Both the position numbers and the translations under genes were made by a program. The notes beneath the pieces are model-generated. The model was not told the DNA's origin and ran no database searches. It saw only the letters and a list, made by a program, of their open reading frames with translations. DNA of 64,000 bases from Falciphora oryzae (lineage: Eukaryota; Ascomycota; Sordariomycetes; Magnaporthales; Magnaporthaceae). Where the stretch lies: assembly GCA_000733355.1 (NCBI GenBank), contig JNVV01000018.1, positions 472,967 to 536,966 on the forward strand. Reading direction: 5' to 3'. This document shows positions 33,388 to 44,638 of this stretch, piece by piece; the stretch's first letter is position 1; every line of letters starts with the position of its first letter.

Positions 33388-35068
33388 TAGGATTTCTATA
33401 TTAGATTTTTTTGCGTTTTCGCTTTCGGAACGTACAATTTAAAAAGTAATTAAGCTCCAATCTATATAATACTGCTATTTGTTAACCTCTGTATCGAAGT
33501 GCTTTTAAAAGGCTAAGTATAATGCTTTAAAAGTTTGGCCTTTACTTATTTTAAAAGTGAAATACTAAGCGGCACGGTTTTAAAAGGTTAATGGGAATAG
33601 CGTATAAAGTTGTAAAAGGGGTATTTTAAGCATTTCGTACGTATTTGTAAAAAACAGGACCTTATCGTTAAAGATATCGTATTATTCCCCGGTGTAACTA
33701 TAGGCTTTATCTTATACTTGTTTAAATGCTTTTACTATGCTCGTATCGATTACAGCATTAGGTATTTCGATAAATGGGAGCTTCCGGTAATCCGATAATA
33801 GGGGAGGTGTTATTTCGTACCGGGCTAGGACCGGGGTTTTGAAGCGAAATCGTTAGCGTAATATTTCGTCCGTTAGCCGCGCTTATTGGGCTTCGAAATA
33901 GGCTTGGTGGTGGCGCCCTATTGTTTAAATAGGCGCCGCGGTGGTTTTCGGTGGCTTTAAAAAGGAATTTCCGAAATTATTAAGATTTGCAAACCTTTTT
34001 TCCTTTAGCGGCAAAGGCGGCGGAGCTAACTATAAGTAGGTGTTTAGCCCTAACGGTAGGGGTGGCGGTAGGCTTGTTAGTAGGCCTAATAGTAGGCTTG
34101 ATGGTAGGCCTATCCCGTTTGGCGTCGGATTACCGCGATCCCGTTTAAAGGATCGTAAGCGTGTCGTTTCGCTTGTTAATCGCTTGCGAGTTAAAGAAAA
34201 AGGCGAGGGGGGCGAAGGGGGCGTTCGGGCCGAAGTTCCTGCTTCGGGCTGCTTTCTAACCGAGGCCTTTTTTATCGGCTTATAATTATGGGAAAGGGGT
34301 TAACGGGTTCCTTCGATCGCCGCGTTTTATGCCTTTATTTTTGTAAGGAATTTTGCGAAACGGATGGTAATTTTAATCGTTGCATAGCTTGGGAAGGTAA
34401 TCCTTCGTTTGGCCAAAAAGGTTTTAAACGCTCGTGTGATCCAGATATTTAAATCCTTAAAATGTTATTAGGTCTATCCTTTAAAATCTTCGAAATAAGC
34501 AGCAAATAGGTTTTCGCCTTCGTACGACCTATTCGCGATTATCGTTTTAATAATCCAGGTGTTGCGGCGTTCGTTGGATGCGTCGTTTAGTAAATATCCT
34601 AAGGTAAAGTTCTGCTCGTCGTAAAACTGCCGGTCGTATACGGCGAAAATAATCTTTGGCAAACCGAAATCGACGAAGGCATTTAAAAGCTCCTAATTTA
34701 AGATCCTTTATTCCCCGCGTTCGTCGTCGTCCGGTTTAGCTAATCCGGGCATATTGTCGGGGTTGGCAAAAAGTATTGCCCTGTAATCTTCTGGTCCAAA
34801 AGCCGCTTTGGCCTGCTGGTAGGTCGGGGCTTTCGGGGATTACGCAACGCCTTCCGCGAAAATCGTCAAATCTTTCAACCAAAAGCCGCTCTAGCCTGCT
34901 GGTAGGTCGGGGCTTTTAAAAAAGTCTTGCCGGTCTTCCTCAAATGCGCTACCGAGCGGGAGATTTGGGGTCTCCTGCTTCAGGTCCTTTAAAAAACCGC
35001 TTTGGCCTGCTGGCAGGTCGGGGCTTTTAAAAGAACCCTTTACTTTGCTTATTTATATTGCCTTAAAG
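33388..35068 (-). pseudogene. 5' region and gag-like remnant of the Copia element
   Basis: This is the stretch between the pogo insertion and the 5' LTR. A minus-strand piece at 34662-34474 (PKIIFAVYDRQFYDEQNFTL...NTWIIKTIIANRSYEG) looks Gag-like by position, but no defined domain is recognised. A + strand frame at 34040-34285 is Gly/Arg-rich low complexity and is not called. Stops are frequent. Confidence 0.5.
34798..35031 (-). repeat. Three spaced copies of a 36-40-bp motif in the Copia leader
   Basis: Copies at about 34798-34834, 34880-34918 and 34992-35031 share GCCTGCTGGTAGGTCGGGGC, with small variations, between AAAAGCCGCT and TTTTAAAA. The ends (AAAAGCC / GGCTTTT) can pair as a hairpin. 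They lie between gag and the 5' LTR. Confidence 0.7.
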
Positions 35069-35081
35069 CAACACTAATTAG

Positions 35082-35382
35082 TGTTGGTAGGAGTATGTAC
35101 TCCTGTGGGCTCGGAGATTTCCAAAACAAAGTGAACAATGATCCTTTATATTAAAGGAATCATAATCTATTGTGCACGAAAAGGAAAGGAATTTATCTGC
35201 CAGAGAGGGAGCAGAAGGAAGGCTATATATACATGATCTAGATCACCAAAGGGCCCTTCCCCTGCTCTCAGCCTCCGCGGGCTTGCGGGTCCTCGGATCC
35301 CGTAATCAGAGATCACGGGACCGGAGGATCCGACTCTCTCTGGGCTCTGCCGATTGCCTGCACAGGCCAGTGCAATCCAACA
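35082..35382 (-). repeat. 5' LTR of the Copia element (301 bp)
   Basis: It matches 17489-17789 and is followed by the right ATTTT duplication at 35383-35387. A perfect 18-bp palindrome (CAACACTAATTAGTGTTG, 35069-35086) spans the junction between leader and LTR. Confidence 0.85.
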
Positions 35383-35717
35383 ATTTTCGTATTTTTCGCG
35401 TCCGCGCCATCGAGACTAGAGCGCGGGGGCAAATGGTGGGCGTGGCTGTGATGTGGCTGGGAGGAAGAGTTGGACCAATAATGTGTCGGGCGGTTCTGGT
35501 TAGCTGAACCGGGCGAGAGCTGCCTGGTTGCCTGCATGGAGACCCGACAGAGGGCCGCCCGCGTACGCTGCCTGGCCTCCATTCCCCCTTCTATTGCCTC
35601 CTTGGAGGCTCCCACCGAGTCTTGAAGCATCAGCTTTCCAAAATTGCCCGTTTGTGTGGCCGCGCGACGCGATACGTCCTTCCTACCTACCCACCAGAAT
35701 TTACGAATTTCTCAAAT

Positions 35718-38682
35718 ATGGACCCTCTCAGCATTCTCTCCATCGCCGCCGCAGTCGTCGCATTCGTCGACTTCGGCGGCAAGATCCTAGCCGTGGCGAA
35801 GGACCTGCAGTCGAGAGCACGCCCCCAAGATGCTACTGCGGAGATCGCCAGATTGACCAAGGAGGCGAACGAACTCGAGGAGCAGGCTACAATGATGATG
35901 AAGGTCTACGAACGGCTCCAGTCCATGCGCGCCCGAGAAGTCGACACCCAGATGCTCCGAGCCTGCAGCGACGCCGCAGAAACCGCGCGAAGCATCAAGA
36001 GTTTGGTTGCGCAGTTCAGTCAGACCCATCAATCCAAGCTCGCGACAGGAGTGAAGGACGTCTTGACTTCCAAAAGCTCGCCCGAATCGATCGAGGTTAA
36101 AATCAAGAATGTCGACAAAGTCTTGTGCAATATCGCCGATACTGTGCGGCAGACATGCATCCTCGGCACCTGGTAAGCAATCTATCTTTCTAGGTATAAT
36201 TACTCCAAAGCGTCCGTACTAATATTTGACCAGGGTTAATTCGCAGGAAGAGAGACAGGAATCGCAGAAGGCCCGACAGGACTTCGGCGAAGCAATAGAT
36301 ATTCTACGCCGAATCGAGAAGCGACAACAGAACAACGCTGCAACATCATCACAACCCGCCGGGGGGACATCCACGCACCGGTCTGAAGCCCCTGAGCGAC
36401 TCGCACACGAGGATCTGATCCGTCAAATCTGGCTTGATGGGCCTTCTGACTTCGTCATCAACGTTTCACCCGACGTACACGTTCCTGCGCGCCTACGAGG
36501 ACGTCGACCCGGCTCCGATGCGGCTATTCAGCATGCTATCCTGGCAAGCCTGTTGTTTCCCGAGATGGAGACTAGGGAGAGAGCTATCTGTCCAGCCTAC
36601 AATGGCACACTTGAGTGGGCCTTTGAATCTCACGAAAGCACCGCGATCAGCGTTCCCTGCGGGGCAACCTGGCTGGACCTTCGCGCATGGCTAAGAGAGG
36701 ATTCTGGTGATCATAACCGAGTCTACTGGGTCACGGGGAAGCCTGCATCTGGGAAGTCGACGCTCATGAAGCACATAATTCACCACAAGGATCTGCGGCC
36801 TGAGTTGGCCCGCTGGGCAGGGCAGCGGCATCTTTGCATTGCTTCCTTCTACGCCTGGAACTCTGGGACTCCAATGCAAAAAAGCGCGGAAGGCCTCTTG
36901 CGCACCCTTCTTTTCCAGTTTCTTACAACAATGCGCCAATACATCTCCCGCGTGTTCCCCCGCCGCTGGTCGTTTTTCAGTGTCTTCGGCCTTCTCCCAG
37001 ACAGCCAGCTACCACCATGGACTGAGACGGAGCTTCGTGAGGCTTACAGATCTTTGCGACACCTGTTCAGCCACTCTGACTGCCGGCTCGCTCTTTTCAT
37101 TGACGGGCTGGACGAGTTTGAGGACGAGGCCGGATACAGAGTTGTGTTGCAGGATATTGAGGACTTCCAAACTGCAGGAGCCAAGATATGCGTCAGCAGT
37201 CGCCCGGAAATCGAATTCAAGGATTACTTCGGCAACCAGGCCGGCATGATTCTCCAGGACATTACCGCGTTCGACATTAAACATTCTGTCAACTCCAAGC
37301 TACAAAGCACCCGGGCTTTCAAAGAGCTGGAATTACAAGATCATCGAGGAGCTACGCAAATTCTAGAATCGGTCGTTAATGGGGCCAACGGCGTTTTCCT
37401 CTGGGTCAAACTGGCTATCGAGGTTCTTACCTTGGGTTTACAAAAGGGGGACTCGGTTGCGGAACTCACGGCCGCTATGAATTCTTTATCCCAGGTGTCC
37501 AATGACCTTTTCGCCGTTTACCAAGCGATATGGGACAGATTGGGTAAAAACGACAAGATTAAAGCCAGCCGCTTCTTCCAGATAATGGAGGCAGCAAAGG
37601 AGCTTAACACTGACCTGAGTGTCGGTTCGATGTTCGTGGCCGAGGCTTCGAACCAAGAGGAGGCTGTCGAAACGGCCCCAGACGTTCAGGAGCAGCAACT
37701 GGATCGCCGTCTTCGCAGTCGCACAAGAGGACTCCTAGAAATCGGCGAAATCTCCAGCCCTTCCGAGACCATACGGGGTTATCAGGACCCCGAAAGCGAC
37801 GATCCGGATACTGGAAGAAACGGCCCGAACGAGAATAAAGTCATCACCTACCTCCACAGAACAACGAGAGAGTGGCTAAAGATGCACGAAGAGGAGATCT
37901 TCGGAGTTGCCCCCCCTGAATTCGATCCCCACCTTTGCCTTATGAAGGCTGAGATAGCTCTGCTTTCAAAGAAGCAAGTGGCTCGGAATTTTGAAGGCCC
38001 CGGCTTGTGGGACCTTGTGTGGAATATCATGGACCACGCAAGTCGGTTGAAGGCCTTCAACGAGTCTCATCACAACACGGCACAGTGCATCCATTGGCTT
38101 GATAGACTCAAGGAGAGTCTCCATCGCCACGACGATGATATATTCGCTAGACTTCCTGCCAGGGGTGGGTCAGTTTTGCATTTCCGTTTGTCGGGTTCGT
38201 CGCGCCGCAACACCTTCCTTGGCTTGACGGCCCAATTTGCTGTTCTTCCATACCTCCAAGCCAAGGTCCGAGCACGTTCAATAGCAGCCCTCGTTGGCAC
38301 AGGGAAGCATATCACACTCCTCGAAAACACCCTTTGTATTCCTGATTCGCAAGTGCTCCGCATGCTTCATCGCGGGAATAACGATCAAACTGTGCGCGAG
38401 GCCAGGTTTAAGCATAGGCTTGAGGTTATCAAGCTACTCCTCGCGTGTGGCGCTGACGTGAACTCTCCAAGTCGCTTTTTATGGCGGATCGATCCTAGTT
38501 TTTTTGAAGAAAGCCGCTCCAAGGCAGGAGTTCCTTTACGGAAATGTGTGCCGGCGCTAGCCGCTGAATTTGGGAACGAGAAGTTCTGGAAGGAGGTGTT
38601 GTTGTTGTTCAAGGAACATGTGAGGAGTGCCGGGACCAGGAGACGTATTCGGTCTTGGGTGCAGGACTTGTCATGGTTTTAA
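35718..38682 (+). CDS. HeLo-like / NACHT NLR (fungal STAND protein)
   Basis: Two exons (35718-36172 and 36234-38682), joined by a 61-bp intron with a TACTAAT branch site, give 967 aa. The N-terminus MDPLSILSIAAAVVAFVDFG is the hallmark of the fungal HeLo-like N-terminal domain of NLRs. A coiled-coil stretch follows. The NACHT core has a P-loop near 320-328 (GKPASGKST), Walker B near 440 (LALFIDGLDEFED) and a sensor-like ICVSSRPEIEF. The C-terminal half has an NLR winged-helix-type YLHRTTREWL segment but only one ankyrin-like unit (VIKLLLACGADVNSP) instead of a repeat array. By family it is a candidate for non-self recognition or incompatibility cell death. The start at 35718 is chosen because it begins the conserved domain; an in-frame ATG lies 96 bp upstream. 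Confidence 0.88.
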
Positions 38683-38859
38683 AGTGAATGGCAATACTTG
38701 GGGTTAGAGATGTACAAAATTAAATAAACAGCTCAAACCTAGCAAGCTTTGAGTTTTAAGAATGAAGAGAAAATTACTTTTTGCGCCCCTTTTGTAGATC
38801 GTTGACGAGGTCGACTGCTGTACTAGACACCGGTCCCAAAGGGCCCAAGCCCAGCACTA

Positions 38860-40669
38860 TTATCTGCCGTTCCGCATTATCCAGAAGGGGATTAACCGCG
38901 CTTGTCTGGACCCTACCGATGCCGCGCGGCAGGCGGCCCCATTTTTGTCAAACTCGATCAACATCACATTGTAAAAGCATATAACGGCCTTCTGCTGGGA
39001 ATCCGGCATCGGCCCATCGTATTTTTCGTGAACCCACATAGATCGGGTCAAGACGCTGTCCAATGCTGACTGTAAGGCATACGACAGCAGCAGGAACTGA
39101 TACTTGCGCAGCTCCGCACCCTCACACCGGTCTCGGTGGTACTCCTCGTGGCGCTGTGCCCACTCCCGATCGGCAGACGGCAACATGCCGCAGGGATGTC
39201 CTTGGCCATCCAGCGGGTGGAAGCAGGGCAGCCTCTGGACCGGGTCCGTCACCCAGTTCGATATCCCGGCCTCCTCCAGGTGGACGGCCAGCCCGACGCA
39301 GGTGCCCCAGAAGATGAGGCGCGCGCGCTGCAGGCCCCCCGCCGCGGCCGCGCGCCCCGCCAGCATGCCGGCGCTGAAGGCGAGCTCGTGGGTGAGCGCG
39401 TTGCCGTAGTTGCGGGCCTGCTCCAGCGGCCGAACCGTGGCTGCCAGTAGTACCAGGGCACCAGGGGCTTCTGCGCCTCCCGGTCGCCCTCGCCGGTGGC
39501 GTCGCCCTCGTACGCGACGCTGCCCTCCCGGCCGGCCCAGGCCCACGAGGGCAGCCGGGGCTTCTCCGTCCTCGTCAGCGTGACCCTGATGGCCTCCCTG
39601 CGCTTCAAGGGGCTGGTCGGGCACCACAGCAGGGCCCGGTCGAAGGCGTGGCTGGGCAGACCCCACATGAAGATCTTGGGGCGCGGCATGTACCGCCTCA
39701 TGGCCGCCATGGTGTTGGCGAGCCCGTGGAGGATGTCCCCTGGGTTCGTAAACTTCCGCGGGGTGTAGCCCTCCACGATGGTGGCGTACTCTCGGAACGT
39801 CCGGTCCTGGGCGACGTTCTCGAGGAAGCCGGTGCTCACGAGGTGCTCCATCTTGACCTTGTCGAGCTTGGGCTTCGCGGGATGCTTTTTGTAGGCGCCG
39901 GGCTCGCACCCCTCCGCCTGCACGTCCTCGGCCCTGAAGTCGTGCGGGCAGCGGAACAGCATCTGCTGGTCCGACATGACGAGGCACCGCCGCGACAGGG
40001 CGCTCTCCTGGAAGGTCCAGCCGCGCGTGTTCCAGACGCTGCGCTTCATCGCCGCGCTTCATCGCCCCTTCTATGCCTCCGAGGCCCGCGCCGTGCCGTT
40101 CACGCCCGGGATGCCGCAGTTCTCGGTTGGCGGCGTGGACGTGGCTGCCACTGGGGTGACATGTGGGCCACCATACACGCGGTCCATGGCATTCACCAGC
40201 TGCTCCTTCTCTTCGCCGTCATCCTGCGTGATGCACAGAGCATCCGCCCACAAGAAACGCTCGCCGAAGTTGCGCACCACGTCGATAGCGTCGCGGATCA
40301 CCCTGGGCAGCTCGTCTCCCCGGGCAGCGGGGCGAGCGGACTCAAGGCAACGACCACCACAAAGCACTCTTCCGGCTCCTCGTCCTGCCCTTCCGTCGGC
40401 GTCGGCTCCCTCGGGGTGGACGGCTTGATCGCGGACTCGAAAGCCGCGACCAGCATCCGGCAGATGCCACAGCTCCGGCAGTTTCGCATGTCTCGTACCG
40501 CCCCAGCTGATGCATGCGCTCTATGCCGTTCACGAGAAGGTCTCGGATCTCGAGGTGCTGGCAGGCCTCGCAGACCTCGCCGGTTGTCCACGAGGCCGGC
40601 GCGTGGGAGTAGTGCTTCCCCGGCTCTGGCAGGTCCAGCGGGCGGCGCTTGAGGTGGGAGGCCAACGTG
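38860..40669 (-). pseudogene. Broken HET-domain (heterokaryon incompatibility) gene
   Basis: HET motifs are spread over different frames on the minus strand. An N-terminal Cys-rich part (TTGEVCEACQHLEIRDLL) lies at 40665-40500. A core segment (FLWADALCITQDD; MDRVYGGP) is at 40300-40140. SVWNTRGWTFQESALSRRCL lies at about 40040, and a C-terminal region ends at 38860. In-frame stops occur near 40070, next to a tandem CGATGAAGCGC repeat, and frame changes occur near 39430, 40350 and 40490. The usual LSYxWG segment is not found. The gene abuts an assembly gap, so poor sequence could explain some of the breaks. Confidence 0.7.
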
Positions 40670-40818
40670 NNNNNNNNNNNNNNNNNNNNNNNNNNNNNNN
40701 NNNNNNNNNNNNNNNNNNNNNNNNNNNNNNNNNNNNNNNNNNNNNNNNNNNNNNNNNNNNNNNNNNNNNNNNNNNNNNNNNNNNNNNNNNNNNNNNNNNN
40801 NNNNNNNNNNNNNNNNNN
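40670..40818. other. Assembly gap (149 N)
   Basis: A run of N replaces the sequence at the probable 5' end of the HET gene. The true gap length is unknown. Confidence 0.99.
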
Positions 40819-41654
40819 AAATGTCTGCAGGGATCAGGCCCTGGGCCCTGATTTTACTTGAAGTCTGCAATTGGCAGCTGCGGTAGCATGCCATCTTGAA
40901 TCGTCACAATGATATGTCTACTCCCCCTTTTCGCGTCTTGAACTCTAAGTAGATTTTGCCGCGCATGCATGGTGATGTTTCCCCAATACGGGTCTTTTGG
41001 AGGCATTAATTATTTGTGGGGATGCTTCCGTGAAGAGCACGACTTGAAGCCATATCGCCGAGAAGCGTTGGAGCCTGTCGAATTTGTATGGGTCAGGCTG
41101 TTCCCCCGCAGCTCTGTCCGTTTTATCCGGGACTAACCGGGCGGCCCAACGATCGATTACCGTACGCAAGTCACGCTGCACTCCGCGCCCTGAATGCGCG
41201 CTGCGATCGACGTCTAGGATGCAGGGCGGCATAATTACACCAGGCCACGCATACTGACCGGCAGCATCCGTCAGCGTTGATGCCAACGTTCAACCTGGTA
41301 AGACGTGATCGGCACGGAGGCGGAGAGTCAAATTTCACGACCACGGAGGACACAAAGATGCAAACAAGCGAGTTTATTGGTACCAGACTCTCTTGATGCT
41401 TTTCTTCCACCGACCATCCTCCATTCGCTCCTCCTATCCTCCCCAGTTCCCCTCCGCTTCTGTCAAACATCTTTAGCTCGCCGCTTTAGTTCGCAGCATG
41501 GGTATCAAGTGCTGTTTGTTCCTTTCATGCGCTGTAGTCGCTCTTCGCTTAGAAAAGGCAGGTGCCGCCGTTGCCGTTCTTGCCGATGGTGCTGTGGTGG
41601 TGTCGGTTAGCGTGGGATCCAACATGCCGAGGAATTAGATTAGTAGAGTCGTCT

Positions 41655-41837
41655 TTACCAAAGACCGCCCTGGAAGTCGTCGCACAGGGTGATGCCGCCG
41701 CTGGGGCTGCACTTGGAGCGACCACCACGCTCGTTGGCCTTGATGCGGTCAGCGAGCTTGTCGGGGGCGGGGGCGGGCGTGGGCGCGCCGATGGCGAGGC
41801 CGGCGAAGGCGACGATGATGAGGGCCTTGAACTGCAT
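41655..41837 (-). CDS. Small secreted protein, 60 aa
   Basis: The frame runs from an ATG at 41837 to a stop at 41655. A clear signal peptide (MQFKALIIVAFAGLAIGA) precedes a short Pro/Ala stretch (PTPAPAPDKL) and a tail with two cysteines (SKCSPSGGITLCDDF). It is too small for domain recognition. It resembles small secreted proteins or effector-like peptides of ascomycetes only in general layout. Confidence 0.55.
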   Translation of the reverse strand: MQFKALIIVAFAGLAIGAPTPAPAPDKLADRIKANERGGRSKCSPSGGITLCDDFQGGLW

Positions 41838-44638
41838 TTTTACTGGTTGGTGGGGGTGGGAAAAGCAGTAAATGATGGACTAAAAATGGCGATTAAAGTT
41901 GTTGGACCGGCCAATCTTGGAGAATCGAAGGAGAACGTTGGAAAGGATGAGGACTGGAGCCTTGATGGTGAGGATGGTGATGTAGTATTGATGGAGAGCT
42001 CTGGAGCGGCAGCACGAATGCTTCTTATAGACACAGCAGGCGAATGCAGCATTTATTGCCCATCGCGGAGGAGGCCATGATAATCCAACCCCCCTCCCAG
42101 TGAGGTTGTATTTTGGGTAACAACGGTGGATTCTGGGATCTTCCGCAATGCTTTGGCGCGCAGGGGAATCGTCCCAAAAATGGACAGTGGCCCGGTTGCT
42201 TGCTTCGGCCAAGCACTGACATCCCGTCGCTGGGGTCCTGCGACAGTTCCTTTATGTGTAAAATCGCATTGACGATCGATCCCTGCGTCAACTCCTCTCC
42301 GCGTTTTAGCAGCGCGCTTTCCCCTTTCACCTTTTTTTCTTCTCTAAACTTGTGCACAGGCCGTAGCGTTGTTCCATGCCATCCCTGCGTGGGCCGTCAA
42401 GGTGTTCGTTCCAGAACGATTCTCTCTGATCGACGGGACCGTTGCTCAACGCCCATCATATTCGGGATTTGCTCGGGTTTGGGCAGAGGGAGAAGGGGCG
42501 CGTGGTTTTCTCCGATGCCCCTAGTCCCACGTCGCCGCGTTCGAAAGGCGAACGAGACGGCCTGGTGCGATGCGCCAACCACCTAACCCACCGCAGCAGG
42601 GGAACGCTACCAATGTGCCGCCACCTAAAATCTCGATCCCCGGAGCGGCCCGACAACGCAACCCGAGTCCACCCTCCTAATCTCGCAAAACTTTTGTCTG
42701 TCTGCGCTGCCTAATTCCTAGCTATAGGTTCATTGGTATCAATTCTGCCCCGCCTGGGTTGGGCCCAGGCCCCTAGCAAGGGTGCGAGGGATCTGGCAGG
42801 AGTCCCTAGAATCTCCTCCCCCTTACACCCTGCGCTTTGTGGAGGCTAGGGATCTGGTTATGGGTGCGGCCAAGGTGCCACTACACGCATGAGGGAGGCG
42901 AGACTCGGCGCGCGCGTCTGTCTCTCGAAATGTCTCGATGCCTCGGCTATGGGAGCACCTCGGCGATGGGAGACTAGAAACAGGTCCAGAGGCTAGGAAC
43001 AGGCCCAGGAGAGGCAAGAAGGAAATAAAGATAGCCAAGCATTGAAGAGGAACCCGCCTTTTTTTTTTTTTTTTTTCGAGCACTCTCTACCCCCTTCCGC
43101 ACCAGGCCTATCGCACACCAAGGTGGGTTTCGACGGGCCCTTAAACCCAACAACCAACACCGCCCAGCAAGTGCTTCGCTTAGCCCTCAAACCTGAACCA
43201 CTCCATCGTGCGCGAGCACCTCATCGACAACCGCGCGCTCCGCAAGCCTCTACTAGTCTAGTAGGTGCGGCAGAGTAGGTCCGCAACGTCACCACTGTTC
43301 TCGGGGTAAGCAGCGTTCAAACGGTACCTGGTCCTCCTTCTTGTCGCCGCGCGCCTGGTTTGCCCTCATCGTCCCACCAGTCTGCATGCGTCTTTGACCT
43401 CCTCCAAGGCGGGTCTAGGACATTCCCAAATGGCCGGACCATGTCGGCAGGAGCTCGTCGCGGTCGAGGACCCTGTCGAACGCGACATCTGCTCGCGGAT
43501 CTCGAGCCGCGCGCAGCCCACGGCTAGGAGTCGCACGCGAGCCCCCTTGGCCGCGAAGTACTCCTCGCTCCTCTCTGCCGGGCCCGCCCTGTTCCTCGCA
43601 AGCCTCGTTGTAGTCGCCCCCAATGATACCTGGAAGTAGGAGCTGTTCAGTCGGGAGGTTCTCTTAGGGCACCTCTTAAATTCAGGCAGGGATGAAACGT
43701 GGTAGGACTCGCCAACGGCGCAGACCTCGCCCGTGGCCCTGCTCTGCCGATCTGGGCAGGTAGGTCAGCGGGATGAGATGCTGAGGGGGATCTAGGAAGT
43801 CTCCTCGGGCGACGGGCCGCAGCTGAGCCTTGGAGAATGAGCCGACGTCTTCGGGCAGCTCGTCGTCAGGCAGCTGATCCAGGCCCGCCAGATTGACGAG
43901 GACGCTTGCAGATCGTAAGTCTGGGCGCGCGCGCGGGGGGGCAGAGAGAACGGCGAAAGCAGAGCAGACCGGTCGATCTCCGAGGCAGATTCCGTCCTTG
44001 TGTGTAAGAATCCCAGCTCTCCCGGCTCTTGTGTCGCGCGGCGGGCCATCTCCGGTCGCACGTGGCCCGCCAGCGCGACGCGTTTCTGCCTACCCAGACA
44101 CATTACCGACGCCCGGTTAGTTCTCGAGGGGTCGATGGAGTCATGGCAGCCTAAGCCCGCACAATTTATTGTAATGTCAACCCCAATTAGGTAGGAAACA
44201 CCAAAAACAAAAGAAACAAGAAAGATACAAACAAGGGAGACAAGAAAAAAAAAACACGAAGAAGCAAAAGAAAAAAGAAAAAAAAAGAAAAAAACGACGC
44301 AACCGCTAAAACCGACGCCCAGAGGCAAAGGAAACAAAACCAAGAGCGGAAATCCACCAAAAAAACAAAACGAAAAACACGCTGGCTAACTGAAAATCAA
44401 AAAAGAAGGCAAGCAGAAATGTTAGAAACTCCGCTCGACGCCTGTCCCAAAAACAGTGCCCCTAAAAATCCCTTTTTCCGCCCCTGGGCCTCAATGTTGA
44501 CGGGACACTCCCTCCTCTAGGTCGCGCCGCACAGCCCTGAGGCCCGGCGAGAAATATCTCGCGGCCGCTTCGTGTCGACCGTGTACCGGGTACCGGCTCG
44601 GCGGCAAGAGGTGTTCGCCTCCACGAGCGTCTCGCCTT
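41838..44638. other. Long stretch without a supported gene
   Basis: It contains an 18-19-bp poly-T tract at about 43059-43078 and an A-rich block at 44200-44400. A minus-strand fragment near 43640-43400 (GGDYNEACEEQ...AFDRVL...LPTWSGHLGMS) faintly recalls an endonuclease/phosphatase fold. Nothing has a convincing gene structure. Confidence 0.35.

Larger units (their letters stand above)
17489..35382 (-). mobile_element. 17.9-kb nested Copia-type LTR retrotransposon with ATTTT target duplication
   Basis: Two 301-bp LTRs (17489-17789 and 35082-35382; ends TGTTGG...CCAACA) bound the region. Identical ATTTT pentamers sit outside them at 17484-17488 and 35383-35387, proving a single insertion event. 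Subtracting the nested insertions and their duplications (about 10.0 kb) leaves an element of about 7.9 kb. Gag and pol read on the minus strand. The pol order (GAG-pre-integrase, integrase, reverse transcriptase, RNase H) is that of Ty1/Copia. It is heavily decayed by C-to-T/G-to-A changes. The right end lies only 335 bp upstream of the NLR start codon. Confidence 0.88.

Noticed and set aside
39648..40652. 334-codon + strand frame opposite the HET pseudogene
   Set aside because: It is low-complexity shadow sequence. HET motifs lie on the minus strand, although broken.
43400..43640. Minus-strand fragment resembling an endonuclease/phosphatase domain (GDYNEAC...AFDRVL...SGHLGMS)
   Set aside because: It is too short, has no flanking motifs and no gene structure. 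It may be an old LINE or gene relic.
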